From assembly GCA_008828725.1 (NCBI GenBank), contig MEHQ01000463.1, positions 520,866 to 584,865 on the forward strand: a stretch of 64,000 bases of DNA. Direction: 5' to 3'. Below are positions 53,924 to 64,000 of the stretch, in pieces. The position numbers and the translations under genes were made by a program. The number at the start of each line of letters is the position of its first letter. The first letter of the stretch is position 1. Below the pieces are notes generated by a model. It was given only the letters and a program-made list of their open reading frames with translations, was not told the origin of the DNA and ran no database searches. The stretch is from Saccharina japonica. Its lineage: Eukaryota > Sar > Phaeophyceae > Laminariales > Laminariaceae.

Positions 53924-54020
53924 TTAACCCTTTCAGGACTGCAGTCCCGTTTTGTGGACAAACCACTCTAATTCTAAGCAATTTGTCCCCAAAACGGGAC
54001 TCCAGTCCTATAAGGGCTAA
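53924..54020. mobile_element. piggyBac-like MITE, older copy
   Basis: TTAA-CCCTTTCAGGACT at the left pairs with AGTCCTATAAGGG-CTAA at the right, with an inner inverted gtcccgtttt/aaaacgggac. One TTAA has changed to CTAA. Confidence 0.7.
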
Positions 54021-54309
54021 GTAGTTGTTGCTGTTGTTGTTGATACGTTGTTTACGTTGTTGTTACGTAATGTTTTTTTTTTAGTGTCGCTACGTACGAG
54101 TTCGACTACGAGTTCGTGTTTTCGTATGTTGGGTATTTTTTTGTGTCGCTATACCAGGTTATTATTTGAAGTACCCCTTTACGTATATACGTAGTGATAC
54201 CAATTATTATTTTTTCAATTAAACAGGTATTATTATTTTTAATATATTACAGACGTAGACTTTTTGTACCAGGTAATATATGTATGTATGTTGCCCATTT
54301 AATGCGTTG

Positions 54310-55640
54310 TTATTGTTGTTGTTGTTGTTGAGCTTTTCAATTTTCGCTTCGGTTTGTAGAGGGATGTCATGGTCCTTTTTCTCCATGGCTTTGGCTTCTT
54401 GGGCATAACTCCCGGAAACACGAGATCGTAAATGGATGTGGCTGTTGTCTGTCGCGTGTCGCACGAGAAAAAAAACGTTTGTATGCTTCTTGGGTATCCC
54501 TGCCGTATTTTAGACACATGAGCGTAGATGGATATGGCAGTTGTACGTCGTGTGTTTAATGGGTAGTAAACGTTTTTTATATTTTGATTGTTGTGTCGAT
54601 TTTCGTATTTGGGTGTGGCGGTTGTCTGTCGTGTGTCGCACGTGAAAACGGTACCGGTATAGCGGTAGAGTGAAAAAATAATATTCTGTTCGTGGATTTT
54701 ATTTCATGGCTGCCGGACACGAGGGCGTAGATGGATGTGGCGGTTGTCCGTCGTGTGTAGCACGGGAAATAGTTTTCGTTTTATCCCACGGTATTGCGGT
54801 AGAGTGGTATATTCTGTTCGAGGATTATTTTTTTCATGGTGCGGCTTCTTGGGTTAGGACTGCCGTAAACACATGGGCGTAGATGGATGTGGCGGTTGTC
54901 TGCCGTGTGTCGCACGGGAAATCGTTTTTGTTTTCTCCCACGGTATTGCGGTAGGGTGGCACGTTCTGTTCGTGGCGGTTGTCCGGCGTGTGTCGCACGG
55001 GAGAGCGCTTTTCTAGTTTGATTGTTTCGTCGAATTCTCGAGTTGTCGTCTTGGACATCACTGCCGTAGACACATGAGCGTAAATGGATGCGACGGTTGT
55101 CTGTCGGGTGTCGCACGTTAATCATTTTCGTTTTATCCCACGGTATTGCGGTAGAGCAGGTAGAGTGGAATATTCTGTTCGTGGATTACTTTTTTCATGG
55201 GTTTGGTTTCTTGGGCACCACTATGTAGACACATGAGCGTAGATGGATGTGGCGGTTGTCTGTCGTGTGTCGCACGGGAATTTGTTTTTGTTTTATCCCA
55301 CGGTATTTCGGTGGGGTGGTATATTCTGTTCGTGGCGGTTGTCCGGCGTGTGTTGCACGGAAAAACGCTTTTTATATTTTAATTGTTTTGTCGATTTCTC
55401 GATTTGTTAGGCGGTTGACTGTCGTGTGCAGCACGGGAAATCGTTTTCGTTTTATCCCACGGTAGTAGCGGTTGAGTGGAATATTCCATTCGTGGCATTC
55501 GTGGATTTTTCATGGCTTTGGCTTCTTGGGCACCATTGCCGGACACGAGAGCGTAGATGGATGTGGCGTTGGTTTAGCGTGTGTTGCATGGTGTTGCATG
55601 GTGTTGCACGGAAAAACACCCTATATTTTGATGTTTTGTG
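54310..55640. repeat. Irregular satellite with ggcggttgtc-cgtgtgtcgcacg unit
   Basis: The core recurs at about 54,432, 54,528, 54,613, 54,731, 54,882, 54,974, 55,084, 55,241, 55,332, 55,410 and 55,553. Long forms (agatggatgtggcggttgtc) alternate with short forms (cgtggcggttgtccgg), and tcccacggtattgcggtag separates them. Minus-strand open frames repeat the peptide CDTRQTTATSIY, but frames shift between units and no gene is supported. Confidence 0.85.
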
Positions 55641-55829
55641 CTTTTTTACATGGATGGGTTGGGCTTCTTTCGCGTCACTCCTTTCGTTGTCTGTCGTGCG
55701 TTGTGGGAAAGTGGCTTGGGCATACCATATTCTAGAGTCCGTCGATTTTATTGCATGGTTTGGCTTTGCTTGCCTCATTGCGTTGCTCTGTGTGTTTTCT
55801 TGCTGGAGAGTGTGCCTTTGATTGGGGCT
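55641..55829. other. Spacer, nothing recognised
   Basis: Open in two frames as a continuation of the satellite; no domain. Confidence 0.3.
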
Positions 55830-56000
55830 CATTTATTGCGTCAGGGATCAATAATCGACAATATTTTAACGGGACTTCTTTCGATGTTATGGGCCTTTTT
55901 GCATCATTCATTAAACCTTGGCATCGTAAACTACCTGATGTATTGCGGGCCTTATTCCTCGTTCGCTTCGCCGGCGGCCTGGGCCGGCGGCGAAGCCCTT
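55830..56000 (+). repeat. Repeat F6 fragment
   Basis: ttgcgtcagggatca, ccttggcatcgtaaact and gccggcggcc align with the reverse complement of 57,000-57,175 and with 45,900-45,990. Confidence 0.6.
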
Positions 56001-56187
56001 TTGTACTATTATAAATATAATATTCATATATGCTAGTTCTTCGACTCGTCAAATATGTCAGAGACAACGGCGTATGATATGCCTGTGACGGACGACCGTC
56101 TAGATTAATACTAAAGTGCAGACAGCAGTACGAGGTATGAAGTGCTGTAGTACCGGTACAGAGTACGAGTATACGACGATACCAGGT

Positions 56188-56385
56188 ATTATACGATGTG
56201 TGTGTTGTCCTCACATTAAACCCGTTATTTCTACCCAACCACATCATCAGTACACCCAGTGTCTGTCCTGATTCCTAATCCTAGAGAGATACAAATTCTG
56301 TGGTCACAGATTGTGAAACAGAGAAAAACCAAAACTAAATAAACGCAAATCAATGGGCAAAGCGAGTGAGATGATAACGTACCGG
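56188..56385 (+). mobile_element. SINE family 2/P repeat copy, inverted
   Basis: gttgtcctcacattaaacccg, ctacccaaccacat, caaattctgtggtcacag, tgtgaaacagagaaaaacc and aaataaacgcaaatcaatggg are the complement of 52,745-52,945. Confidence 0.75.
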
Positions 56386-56414
56386 GTGTCATATCATATT
56401 ACTGTATTATCTAG

Positions 56415-56605
56415 GCCATTCAGATTGTAGGCATGTTGCGATCGATCCCGTTCTATCCGGTGCAGGCTGTAAACGGTTTACCCGGTGAGTACCTGCACGA
56501 CTTGTCAATGCATTCGTTGGTTGCGTCATCCTGACCCTAATAGACCTCACCTCGTGACCGTAGATAGGCTGACGATTTCGCAACATACTACTACTACTGC
56601 TGTCC
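56415..56605 (-). repeat. Repeat F3 fragment
   Basis: ggtgcaggctgtaaacggt and gataggctgacgatttcgcaa are the complement of blocks at 39,840 and 39,695. Confidence 0.7.
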
Positions 56606-56999
56606 CTCCTATCGAATACGCCCCCATCCGACACAGAAAACGCGCACCACCGAGAGCACAGCAGCAGCGGCCGTCGAAACGTGAAAGGACTCGACACCTA
56701 CTCGTACCTGCATTTCGTTCAACAACAACGCCGGGTGCATTTCATGGGTGGTGCGTCCAGCGTCGACAAGCCTGGTGTACTGCCGCCGGACTCTGGTATG
56801 TGCCATGCTGCTACGGTTTATGCATACCTACCTTAACTCCACGCGTCGTACAGCTAGCGTGTGGCGCGCATGCGCAATGCGCTGTTGCCTGCCGTGTGCG
56901 TTTGTATAGATTCATAGCCATGCCAAAGTTGGGGGGGAGCATGTGGGTATAAACGCTTACGAGTGTTTGGACTTGTCATTTGATAAACAACACCAGGTA
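56606..56999. other. Interval without recognised gene
   Basis: A 155-codon frame crosses 56,485-56,952, but its first third is repeat F3 and no domain is visible. Confidence 0.35.
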
Positions 57000-57175
57000 C
57001 ATTGCATATAACGGGGCTCCGCCGGCGGCCTAACATATGCCGTCGACGAAGCTTAAGACCCGCAGATTTAAGGCTTAATACAAATTTACCGCAAACGGCA
57101 GTTTCCGATGCCAAGGGCTCGGAGTGAAAACAATCCTGTGATCCCTGACGCAATAAACAACGATCGCAAAAACGA
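57000..57175 (-). repeat. Repeat F6 copy
   Basis: Contains the complements of ttgcgtcagggatcac, cccttggcatcggaaactg and gccgccggcgg. Confidence 0.6.
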
Positions 57176-57529
57176 TCGATACAGAATATGTTTGCAGCTT
57201 AATAAGCGGCAGTTGCTATACCCATGCCAACGACCCGTTCGATGCCTGCTGATGGGCTCAGCGTCGATAGATACTTGTAGGTAACCCTTCACGCAATTAG
57301 AACCATCGAAACTGAATGAAACACGGTTCGCTATTCAACCCGATACTCTCTGACACCACACCCTCGGACCGAGTCAGTATTCACCCTCTCCAAAATAACA
57401 CACCAATGGTGTTTAGGTTCACATACCGATCTGGGTAAACGTATGATATGCCTGAGCACCAACTAACTGCTTTGGTTGTTCCCGACAACAGTAGAAATTA
57501 GTGCCTGGTCTACCCTAAAAATCGGGGGG

Positions 57530-57790
57530 GTATATGATACCTACTGTATATATACCCCCTAAAAAAACATGACTAAGTACTATAAGTTGCGATTTTTTAG
57601 TCAAGTCCATATACCCCAGCGTTTTTCGATATACCCATATGAAATGTGGTATATGCAGGGCATATTATATATAATGTGATATATCATGCATATATCATGT
57701 GATATACCCTGTATATCGTGTGATATACCCTGTATATCTTGTGTTATATCATATAACTGAAATATAATGTGATATATCACTCGCTATCTA
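57530..57790. repeat. AT-rich repeat with GTGATATACCCTGTATATC units
   Basis: gtgatataccctgtatatc occurs twice in tandem (57,700-57,740) among other gatata words. aaaaaacatgactaagtactat (57,557) recurs at about 61,110 in the same orientation. Confidence 0.6.
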
Positions 57791-58261
57791 TATCGATATC
57801 GTGTGCTACTGCCAAGCACATACATACATACATACACGTATCATCCTGTCACATCATCATCAGACTTTGTCGGTCGTGGTTGGGACCTGTTTCACGCTGG
57901 TACCGCACTCGATCGGTACTTGACGATCTGTGCCTGTTACGTACTACAACAGTGTGCATGAATGCTGATACAGCAACCCCTTCTCCGCGAAGTTCAAGTA
58001 CATGTAGTGGTGTGGTGCAATGCAGGCAACAACAGTAGTAGTATATCGCGATGACGCACCACAGGATTGTGTGCATCACTGCCGGTGCACAAAGTACCAC
58101 GTTCCAGGTTCATGTTTTGATTTAATAATATTTTCCCTCACGTCCATAAAGCGACCCCCCTGATCCATGTTCATAGGTCACCAGGTCCCACCGACTGCAA
58201 CCGGAATACCCAAAGCGAAAACGCAAGAGACCAGAACAAGACAATTTACAGCGAATTATAC
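57791..58261. other. Interval without recognised gene
   Basis: A (CATA)n run lies at 57,818-57,835. Nothing else was seen. Confidence 0.4.
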
Positions 58262-58270
58262 TAAAATAAA
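58262..58270. repeat. Target-site duplication of foldback element B (left)
   Basis: TAAAATAAA, repeated exactly at 60,463-60,471. Confidence 0.9.
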
Positions 58271-60462
58271 GGGCAATGGTCATTTGGGGGTATACCCCCT
58301 GGTTTTACGGCCATTTGGGGGTAGGGTCAACTTGCGCCCGCGGAAAGGGCTCCCGCGGGCCCAAACAGGCCTCAAACGCCATTCCGAAGGCCTGGCGAGA
58401 TGCCCGAAGCCCGCGCCAAGCACGCACATGTTTTTTTTTTTTTTTTCAGGCACGTCTTTGGGCCTTACAGGGCGGCGGCGCACGAGGGAGCAGACTAAGC
58501 CCCCCGTTTGACCACATCTCGGGGGGGGATAACCCCTCGTACCTACTAAATTTATCTACTCCCCCCGATTGACCACTTTTTTCACCCCGTTCGACCGAAA
58601 CCATACCCCCGTTTGACCATCTGCGACAGCCTCAAAAGCGACTACAGCAGTACGTATCCATGTCACCGCCGAACAAACCGAATAGACCACGGGGCGGAAC
58701 ATCCAGAACTCGCGAATAGTCTGGATCGTTTGCCCCCCAAAATATCGGCGGAACAACATAAAAATCAAATCTTCATACGCGACATGAAGATATCGGCTCT
58801 TCTCAGAAAATGTAGGCCCTTGTGATGGCAAAAGGAAGTGGTGTGAGAAGCAGGACACATACGGGTACGAGATGCTCGGTTGATCTCAGGGGGTCGTGGG
58901 TTGCTGGGTGTTTCGTGCTGGGTGCGTGGTGCTTCGTTGCTGGGTGCTGTGCGTCATGGATGCTCGGTGCTTGGTTTTGTCGGACGGGAGGGGTCTTTGG
59001 GACACGAACAACATCAGGCGCAACGTTCGTTCGTTAGTGTTATTGAGAGGTGCTCTCCTCCCGTCCCCCATCGTATCCGTCCCCCGAGACCGCTTGCGAC
59101 GGAGCACACGACATGTTAACCTATGTTATACTACTCGTACTATACTACTTCTACTACTGCTACGGCTACTACTACTACTACTACTACTACTACTATACCA
59201 CTATTACTACTACTATTAATACTACTTCTACTACTGATCGAGATTGACGAGTACCGGAGCCGCTTGCCGCCTTGGGTTCCTCTGTTTTCTGTAGCCTCTA
59301 TTTTGCGGTATCTGTTAGTTTCGCCCCTCTTCCCCTTTCCCTTTCGTTCGTGTTGACCCCTCATCCTGTTTGTCCTTCCCACGGGTTGGGGGTCGAGGGA
59401 CTTCCTTGCTTTTTTCGCGTCGCAACGAACCTGGTTACAAACGTACCGGTGCGTGGTACGTTTCAGCAGTAATTTGTTTGAACTACGGTAATTACGGGTA
59501 ACATAGGCAACTTATAACATTACGGGTAACCACGAAGAAACGGCAGCTACGATTACTCGTAACAAACTCCGTAGCAGTAGTAGAAGTAGTATAGTACGAG
59601 TAGTATAACATAGGTTAACATGTCGTGTGCTCCGTCGCAAGCGGTCTCGGGGGATGGATACGATGGGGGACGGGAGGAGAGCACCTCTCAATAACACTAA
59701 CGAACGAACGTTGCGCCTGATGTTGTTCGTGTCCCAAAGACCCCTCCCGTCCGACAAAACCAAGCACCGAGCATCCATGACGCACAGCACCCAGCAACGA
59801 AGCACCACGCACCCAGCACGAAACACCCAGCAACCCACGACCCCCTGAGATCAACCGAGCATCTCGTACCCGTATGTGTCCTGCTTCTCACACCACTTCC
59901 TTTTGCCATCACAAAGGCCTACATTTTCTGAGAAGAGCCGATATCTTCATGTCGCGTATGAAGATTTGATTTTTATGTTGTTCCGCCGATATTTTGGGGG
60001 GCAAACGATCCAGACTATTCGCGAGTTCTGGATGTTCCGCCCCGTGGTCTATTCGGTCTGTTCGGCGGTGACATGGATACGTACTGCTGTAGTCGCTTTT
60101 GAGGCTGTCGCAGATGGTCAAACGGGGGTATGGTTTTGGTCGAACGGGGTGAAAAAAGTGGTCAATCGGGGGGAGTAGATAAATTTAGTAGGTACGAGGG
60201 GTTATCCCCCCCCGAGATGTGGTCAAACGGGGGGCTTAGTCTGCTCCCTCGTGCGCCGCCGCCCTGTAAGGCCCAAAGACGTGCCTGAAAAAAAAAACAA
60301 AACATGTGCGTGCTTGGCGCGGGCTTCGGGCATCTCGCCAGGCCTTCGGAATGGCGTTTGAGGCCTGTTTGGGCCCGCGGGAGCCCTTTCCGCGGGCGCA
60401 AGTTGACCCTACCCCCAAATGGCCGTAAAACCAGGGGGTATACCCCCAAATGACCATTGCCC
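58271..60462. mobile_element. Foldback transposable element B, 2192 bp
   Basis: It starts GGGCAATGGTCATTTGGGGG and ends in the reverse complement. Arms of about 895 bases (58,271-59,165 and 59,569-60,462) are almost identical; paired coordinates sum to 118,734 over most of the length, with a one-base length difference traceable to an A/T homopolymer. The spacer 59,166-59,568 carries a TAC trinucleotide run. A 9-bp target duplication is the size used by Mutator-type (MULE) elements. No transposase was recognised. Mirror-image open frames of up to 107 codons occur in both arms but have no domain. Confidence 0.95.
59166..59235. repeat. (TAC)n microsatellite in the foldback B spacer
   Basis: About ten TAC units, then degenerate TAT/TAC. 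It begins exactly where arm pairing stops. Confidence 0.85.
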
Positions 60463-60471
60463 TAAAATAAA
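60463..60471. repeat. Target-site duplication of foldback element B (right)
   Basis: TAAAATAAA, as on the left. Confidence 0.9.
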
Positions 60472-61285
60472 CAGCATAAACTGGAGGGACGAGCAACACT
60501 CCTAAAACGCGAGAAAATGCACTTTATCCTGTGACAAAGAGAAGCACCTCCCACTATTTTATAGCTACCTCCCGCCCCCACTTCGCTACGAGAAGCACGT
60601 GCCGAACCTGCTCCATCTTAACTGCTACTACAGCACCAATTCCAAGACAAGAACACAGCCGTGGTGGGCTGCACTACCACAGGTGCCGGTTAGAGTGTAG
60701 GAAAATGAGGTTTTCGGCGTTCTCGTCTTTCAGACGTACTCATACGTACAGTATCATATGATACGCACAGCGATAAATTCCACCAATGATATACCATCCG
60801 AAAGATACAGATACATAATACATCGTCAATAGAGCAAATTGCAATTTGTGATATACGCACGTAGTGTATATCGGGGTGGCTTATATGACGTATTAGACCC
60901 GATATTGGCCGATATGTCAACTTGTATAAGCTTAAATAGGCCAATATAGCAACTTATATCACCTTTTATAGGCCTATATATTACTTGATAGCGGTCCTAT
61001 ATATCATATACCAAATATCATATAGCTATATAGGCTATATGGCTGGAAGCCCCTATATATAGCGATGTGATACGATACGATATATTTATCACATTCCGGC
61101 CAAAAAAAACATGACTAAGTACTATGGAGATATCATATCGTATAGGGGGTATATATAGGGTACCCCTATAGTGATACCAGGCACTAGTAGAAATGGTATA
61201 CGAATAGGAAACCGTCCCAACCGCCATCAAACGATGATCCGAAAAACACGAAAGCCATGAAACCACCAAAAATGAGCACGCCACG
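60472..61285. other. AT-rich interval without gene
   Basis: 60,890-61,070 has degenerate tandem taggccaatat and ggcctatata words. Confidence 0.45.
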
Positions 61286-62270
61286 CAGGGGCGGCCGGGG
61301 ATTTGGATATCATACACCTAACCCCCCAAGGGCTCGAAAATTATTTTTTTAACAACATTTTGTTTTTCAGTGTATCCAGCGTTTATCGGTGTACGTATCA
61401 TATGTGATTTGTGTGACAGAGTACCGGAGAGGCGCGAACCCTCACATCGAGTCAAATAGCGTAACATGACACCACACATACATCTCTCGTGCGACATATT
61501 TTACCTTGAATGCTTGTTCTGTTTTGCCACGATGTAATATGTGAGTACACGACGTGTGTACAGAAGCATGTGGGTGTTGTGTGGGAAGGCAAGCTGCCAA
61601 TGACACCAGGCAGGTTCAGCAGTTGGTTTCCCTGATTGATTATCGTTGCAAGGGTATATACACAGGTGTCGAAGATACCTACCTGGCTGGGGTCTATGGA
61701 TCTATCTGCTAAGAAGGAAGGAACCTGCATGTTGATCCGACCAAGCTTGTCGACCGAATACAATGTGCCGAAGCAAGAAAAGAACGCACTCGACATTCAT
61801 GCCAAGCCTGCCGATCCCACGACTCTTCGGGGCCTTCTGATCCACCTTCGAGCGAGCTCATAGCTCCTTTGTTCCGCTCACTACTACTGCTGCAGTCGCT
61901 GTCACTACTGCTGCAGTCGCTGTCACTACTGCTGCAGTCGCTGTCACTACGCAGTTGCTGCCTACTCGTATAGGTCGCAGCGCCGCCCAGTAGTATTGTA
62001 GTACTATGGAAGGCCTTGTATCAAGCAGGGGACGGCTCTCTACCGTCCCCTGTGTTCAATAGAAGGAGGGGACGGTGTCCGGTAGTATTGTAGTACTATG
62101 GAAGGCCTTGTGTATCAAGTAGGGGGGGGGGGGACGGCTCTATACTGCCCCTTGTGTTCGGTTTTACATAGTTATTGTACAGGCGTAGAGGGAGGGGACG
62201 GTCTCAGGTACCCCCCCCCCCCTGTCAAAAGGTCAAAGTTGAAAAAATCGACGTGAGGTGTCGGGAAAAA
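61286..62270 (-). mobile_element. Dispersed 1-kb repeat R1, copy b
   Basis: Inverted partner of 3295-4379. It begins CAGGGGCGGCCGGGGATTTG at 61,286. A ctgctgcagtcgctgtcacta unit is expanded to three tandem copies at 61,885-61,950 against one in copy a. The cttccatagta/aggggac block is duplicated here too (62,005 and 62,100). Confidence 0.8.
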
Positions 62271-62554
62271 AAAAAACGACCACCCTCCTCGCGCCACGCA
62301 CGAAACACTCCCCCCCCATTTGGTGTCGTTCAAAGCGCAAACACGCCAAGAATACTACGCACGAAAACTGTTTGGTATATATATGTGGAAGCGGCCTAAC
62401 CCGTTCTTGCCTGCAATCGGAAAATGATAATCACGCTACACATTTTAGAGAGTACAACAGTAGTAGCTTTAAACATTTTGAACTCCGAGTACTAAGAGTA
62501 CTAAAACATTGGCTACCTAAATATTACGGTTAATGGGTACCGGAAGCCCGACAC
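62271..62554. other. Spacer, nothing recognised
   Basis: C-rich and A-rich runs only. Confidence 0.4.
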
Positions 62555-62700
62555 ATGCGAGTTCTGACTGGGGGTATGAGCAGTACCGAACCCCGAGTAC
62601 AGGCAGTACCCGCATTCATCGGACCCCTAAATACTTGGTGTGCAGGCAGTATCCACAATAATACAGAACGAAATACTGTGAGTACTCGCAGTTGTTGTTG
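62555..62700. repeat. Relative of the 14.7-15.3 kb ACTCCGAGTAC repeat
   Basis: tatgagcagtaccgaaccccg, gagtacaggcagtacccgca and ggacccctaaatact follow the order seen at 14,794-14,870. Confidence 0.55.
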
Positions 62701-63075
62701 TTCTCACATTGACTCATCGCCACAATGCAAGTCTTTGGTCACAGGACAGGTTCCAATATCCCGCAGTATTTCCTTCAAGAGCAAAACAAAAATAAGCGGG
62801 AAAATAGTTAACATAATGTCATAACGGCAACAAACCGTAGTATATACTCGTATGTGATCCCGAAATACGGTAAGGAAATACTCACAGGGCCGTTGTTATC
62901 GGGTTGTCCTCGTGTATTTTGGTATTCTCGGAATCAATTCAAATTGAGAAGGTTTGAATCAAGTTACGGCGGCGTTCTGTCACAATTTGTGATATTTAAG
63001 GGGCCCCTTCGGTCATGATGAAACAAGAGTACTTCAGTGTTGAAAAATATATATTCTTCATTTGTTTTGCAGCAG

Positions 63076-63999
63076 CAATACTATTTCTGGTATAATAACA
63101 CCATATCAGTACTCCCTACGGAAAACGGCATAGCTACAGTTCTAATGCTCAGATCTTCGCCCGTCGATAAGTTTAAGAGAGCCTAGATCATGGCCAACAT
63201 TTGTGTCTAGGGAGGCATATCGATCAGACGCCTTGTTCGTCACGAAAAGTGCCTCTTACTCGAAAACGACTCGCCATACCCCTGGTACCCAAGACGAATT
63301 TGAAAAATGTCAGTTTCTCCGGCTGCTGATACTGTTTTAACTCAGATTTTCGACGAGGACGCCGAGCACTAGTAGGGGAACGTGCCTGGGCCTCTAGTTC
63401 GACCGCCCGTAGCGTCCTACGTGGCCACAGCAGAGTGTGTGTGTGTGTTCTTCACATTAAACCTTCCTTTCTACCCGTCGACATCCAGCACACCCAGTGT
63501 CCGTGCCGATTCATCATCCTAAAAAGGTACCAGTTCTGTGGTCACAAAACTACGACCCAGAGATACTACGCTCAGTGCAGTAAGCAGAGCAGACAAATGC
63601 AATGCCATATACGACAGGCAAGACCTACCCTGCTAGCAATCCAGGTGCATGCAAGAGAAAAAAAGAGAAAAGAAAGAAAAAAGCGAAAAGGAAAAAACAA
63701 TAGAAAGTAAACATACTGAAGCAAATCAACAATCAAGCAACCAAACAAAAGCATGACTGTAGATACCAAACAGGAGCTAGCTCCGAAACGATCAAAATCT
63801 TGCTGCGGAGCACTTTCGTTTCGTGATGCAAACACAGCAATCCTTGCCTTCCCTTGCAGATACACGGGTTCCAATACCTCCTAGAGACTAACGAACAAGT
63901 TATACGTTTGACGGGCGAAGATCTGAGCATTAGAACCGGAGCTATGCCGTTTTCCGTAAGGAGTACTGATATGGTGTTATTATGCCATAAATAGTATTG
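63076..63999. repeat. 90-bp inverted repeat pair reaching the window edge
   Basis: 63,076-63,165 pairs with 63,910-63,999 without indels (sums to 127,075) and only a few mismatches. Landmarks are aataacaccatatcagtact, cggaaaacggcatagct and ttctaatgctcagatcttcg. The arms could be element ends; no target duplication could be judged. Confidence 0.8.
63440..63575 (+). repeat. Repeat P copy
   Basis: gttcttcacattaaacc, tctaccc, agcacacccagtgtccgt, cctgat-like ccgattcatcatcct and ttctgtggtcacaaaac match the inverted form of 52,835-52,945. Confidence 0.65.
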
Positions 64000-64000
64000 T

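Noticed and set aside
54310..55640. CRISPR-like array
   Set aside because: Spacing is irregular, the units themselves diverge, spacers are not unique, and the context is eukaryotic.
58276..60499. Mirror open frames in foldback B as transposase
   Set aside because: They are short, lack DDE or zinc-finger motifs, and contain the homopolymer that shifts one arm against the other.

Overview
The window looks like transposon-dense, gene-poor eukaryotic nuclear DNA. The evidence is tRNA-derived SINEs, LTR-retrotransposon remnants, hAT-like and piggyBac-like non-autonomous DNA elements, satellites, foldback elements with target-site duplications, and almost no intact protein genes. There are no operons, bacterial promoters, rRNA genes or convincing tRNA genes. 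I cannot name the organism; a protist or alga fits better than an animal or fungus, but that is inference. All identities come from reading the sequence by eye.

Layout. 1-1000 is an LTR-like segment that recurs, diverged, at about 12.55-12.92 kb. 1.06-2.23 kb is a 43/85-bp satellite. 2.9-6.3 kb holds a SINE, a 1-kb repeat (R1a, whose inverted partner R1b is at 61.3-62.3 kb) and an unrecognised GC-rich ORF between short direct repeats. 7.6-12.1 kb is a decayed LTR retrotransposon: gag with a CCHC zinc knuckle, Pro/Ala-rich tandem repeats, a NADAR (YbiA-like) ADP-ribose-processing domain and an integrase core. 13.2-15.3 kb has minisatellites. 15,485-18,830 is a foldback element with 952-bp, nearly identical arms and an 8-bp target duplication, inserted into a SINE-like repeat.

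The one well-supported intact protein gene is an AIG1/GIMAP-like GTPase at 24.2-25.1 kb (minus strand), followed by a diverged tandem duplication. 25.5-32.6 kb holds a small piggyBac-like MITE, another SINE, a degenerate palindrome and two hAT-like elements with target duplications (30,006-31,447 and 32,035-32,574). 36-50 kb contains a SINE, a degenerate tandem array, a large inverted repeat pair (38.9-40.4 and 47.0-49.3 kb) whose right copy carries a nested 0.87-kb insertion, a segmental tandem duplication (41.0-44.5 kb), a fourth SINE and a 287-bp perfect-ended hairpin. 52-64 kb has further copies of these repeats, an irregular satellite (54.4-55.6 kb), a second foldback element (58,271-60,462, 9-bp target duplication) and an inverted repeat that reaches the window edge.

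The main theme is inverted DNA: at least ten independent inverted structures from 80 bp to 3.3 kb, several with intact target duplications and so recently mobile. The most unusual single item is the NADAR domain carried between the gag and integrase parts of a retrotransposon. It suggests that the element recruited an enzyme acting on ADP-ribosylated substrates, possibly DNA. Cooperation among the genes cannot be inferred, because nearly all coding material is mobile and decayed.
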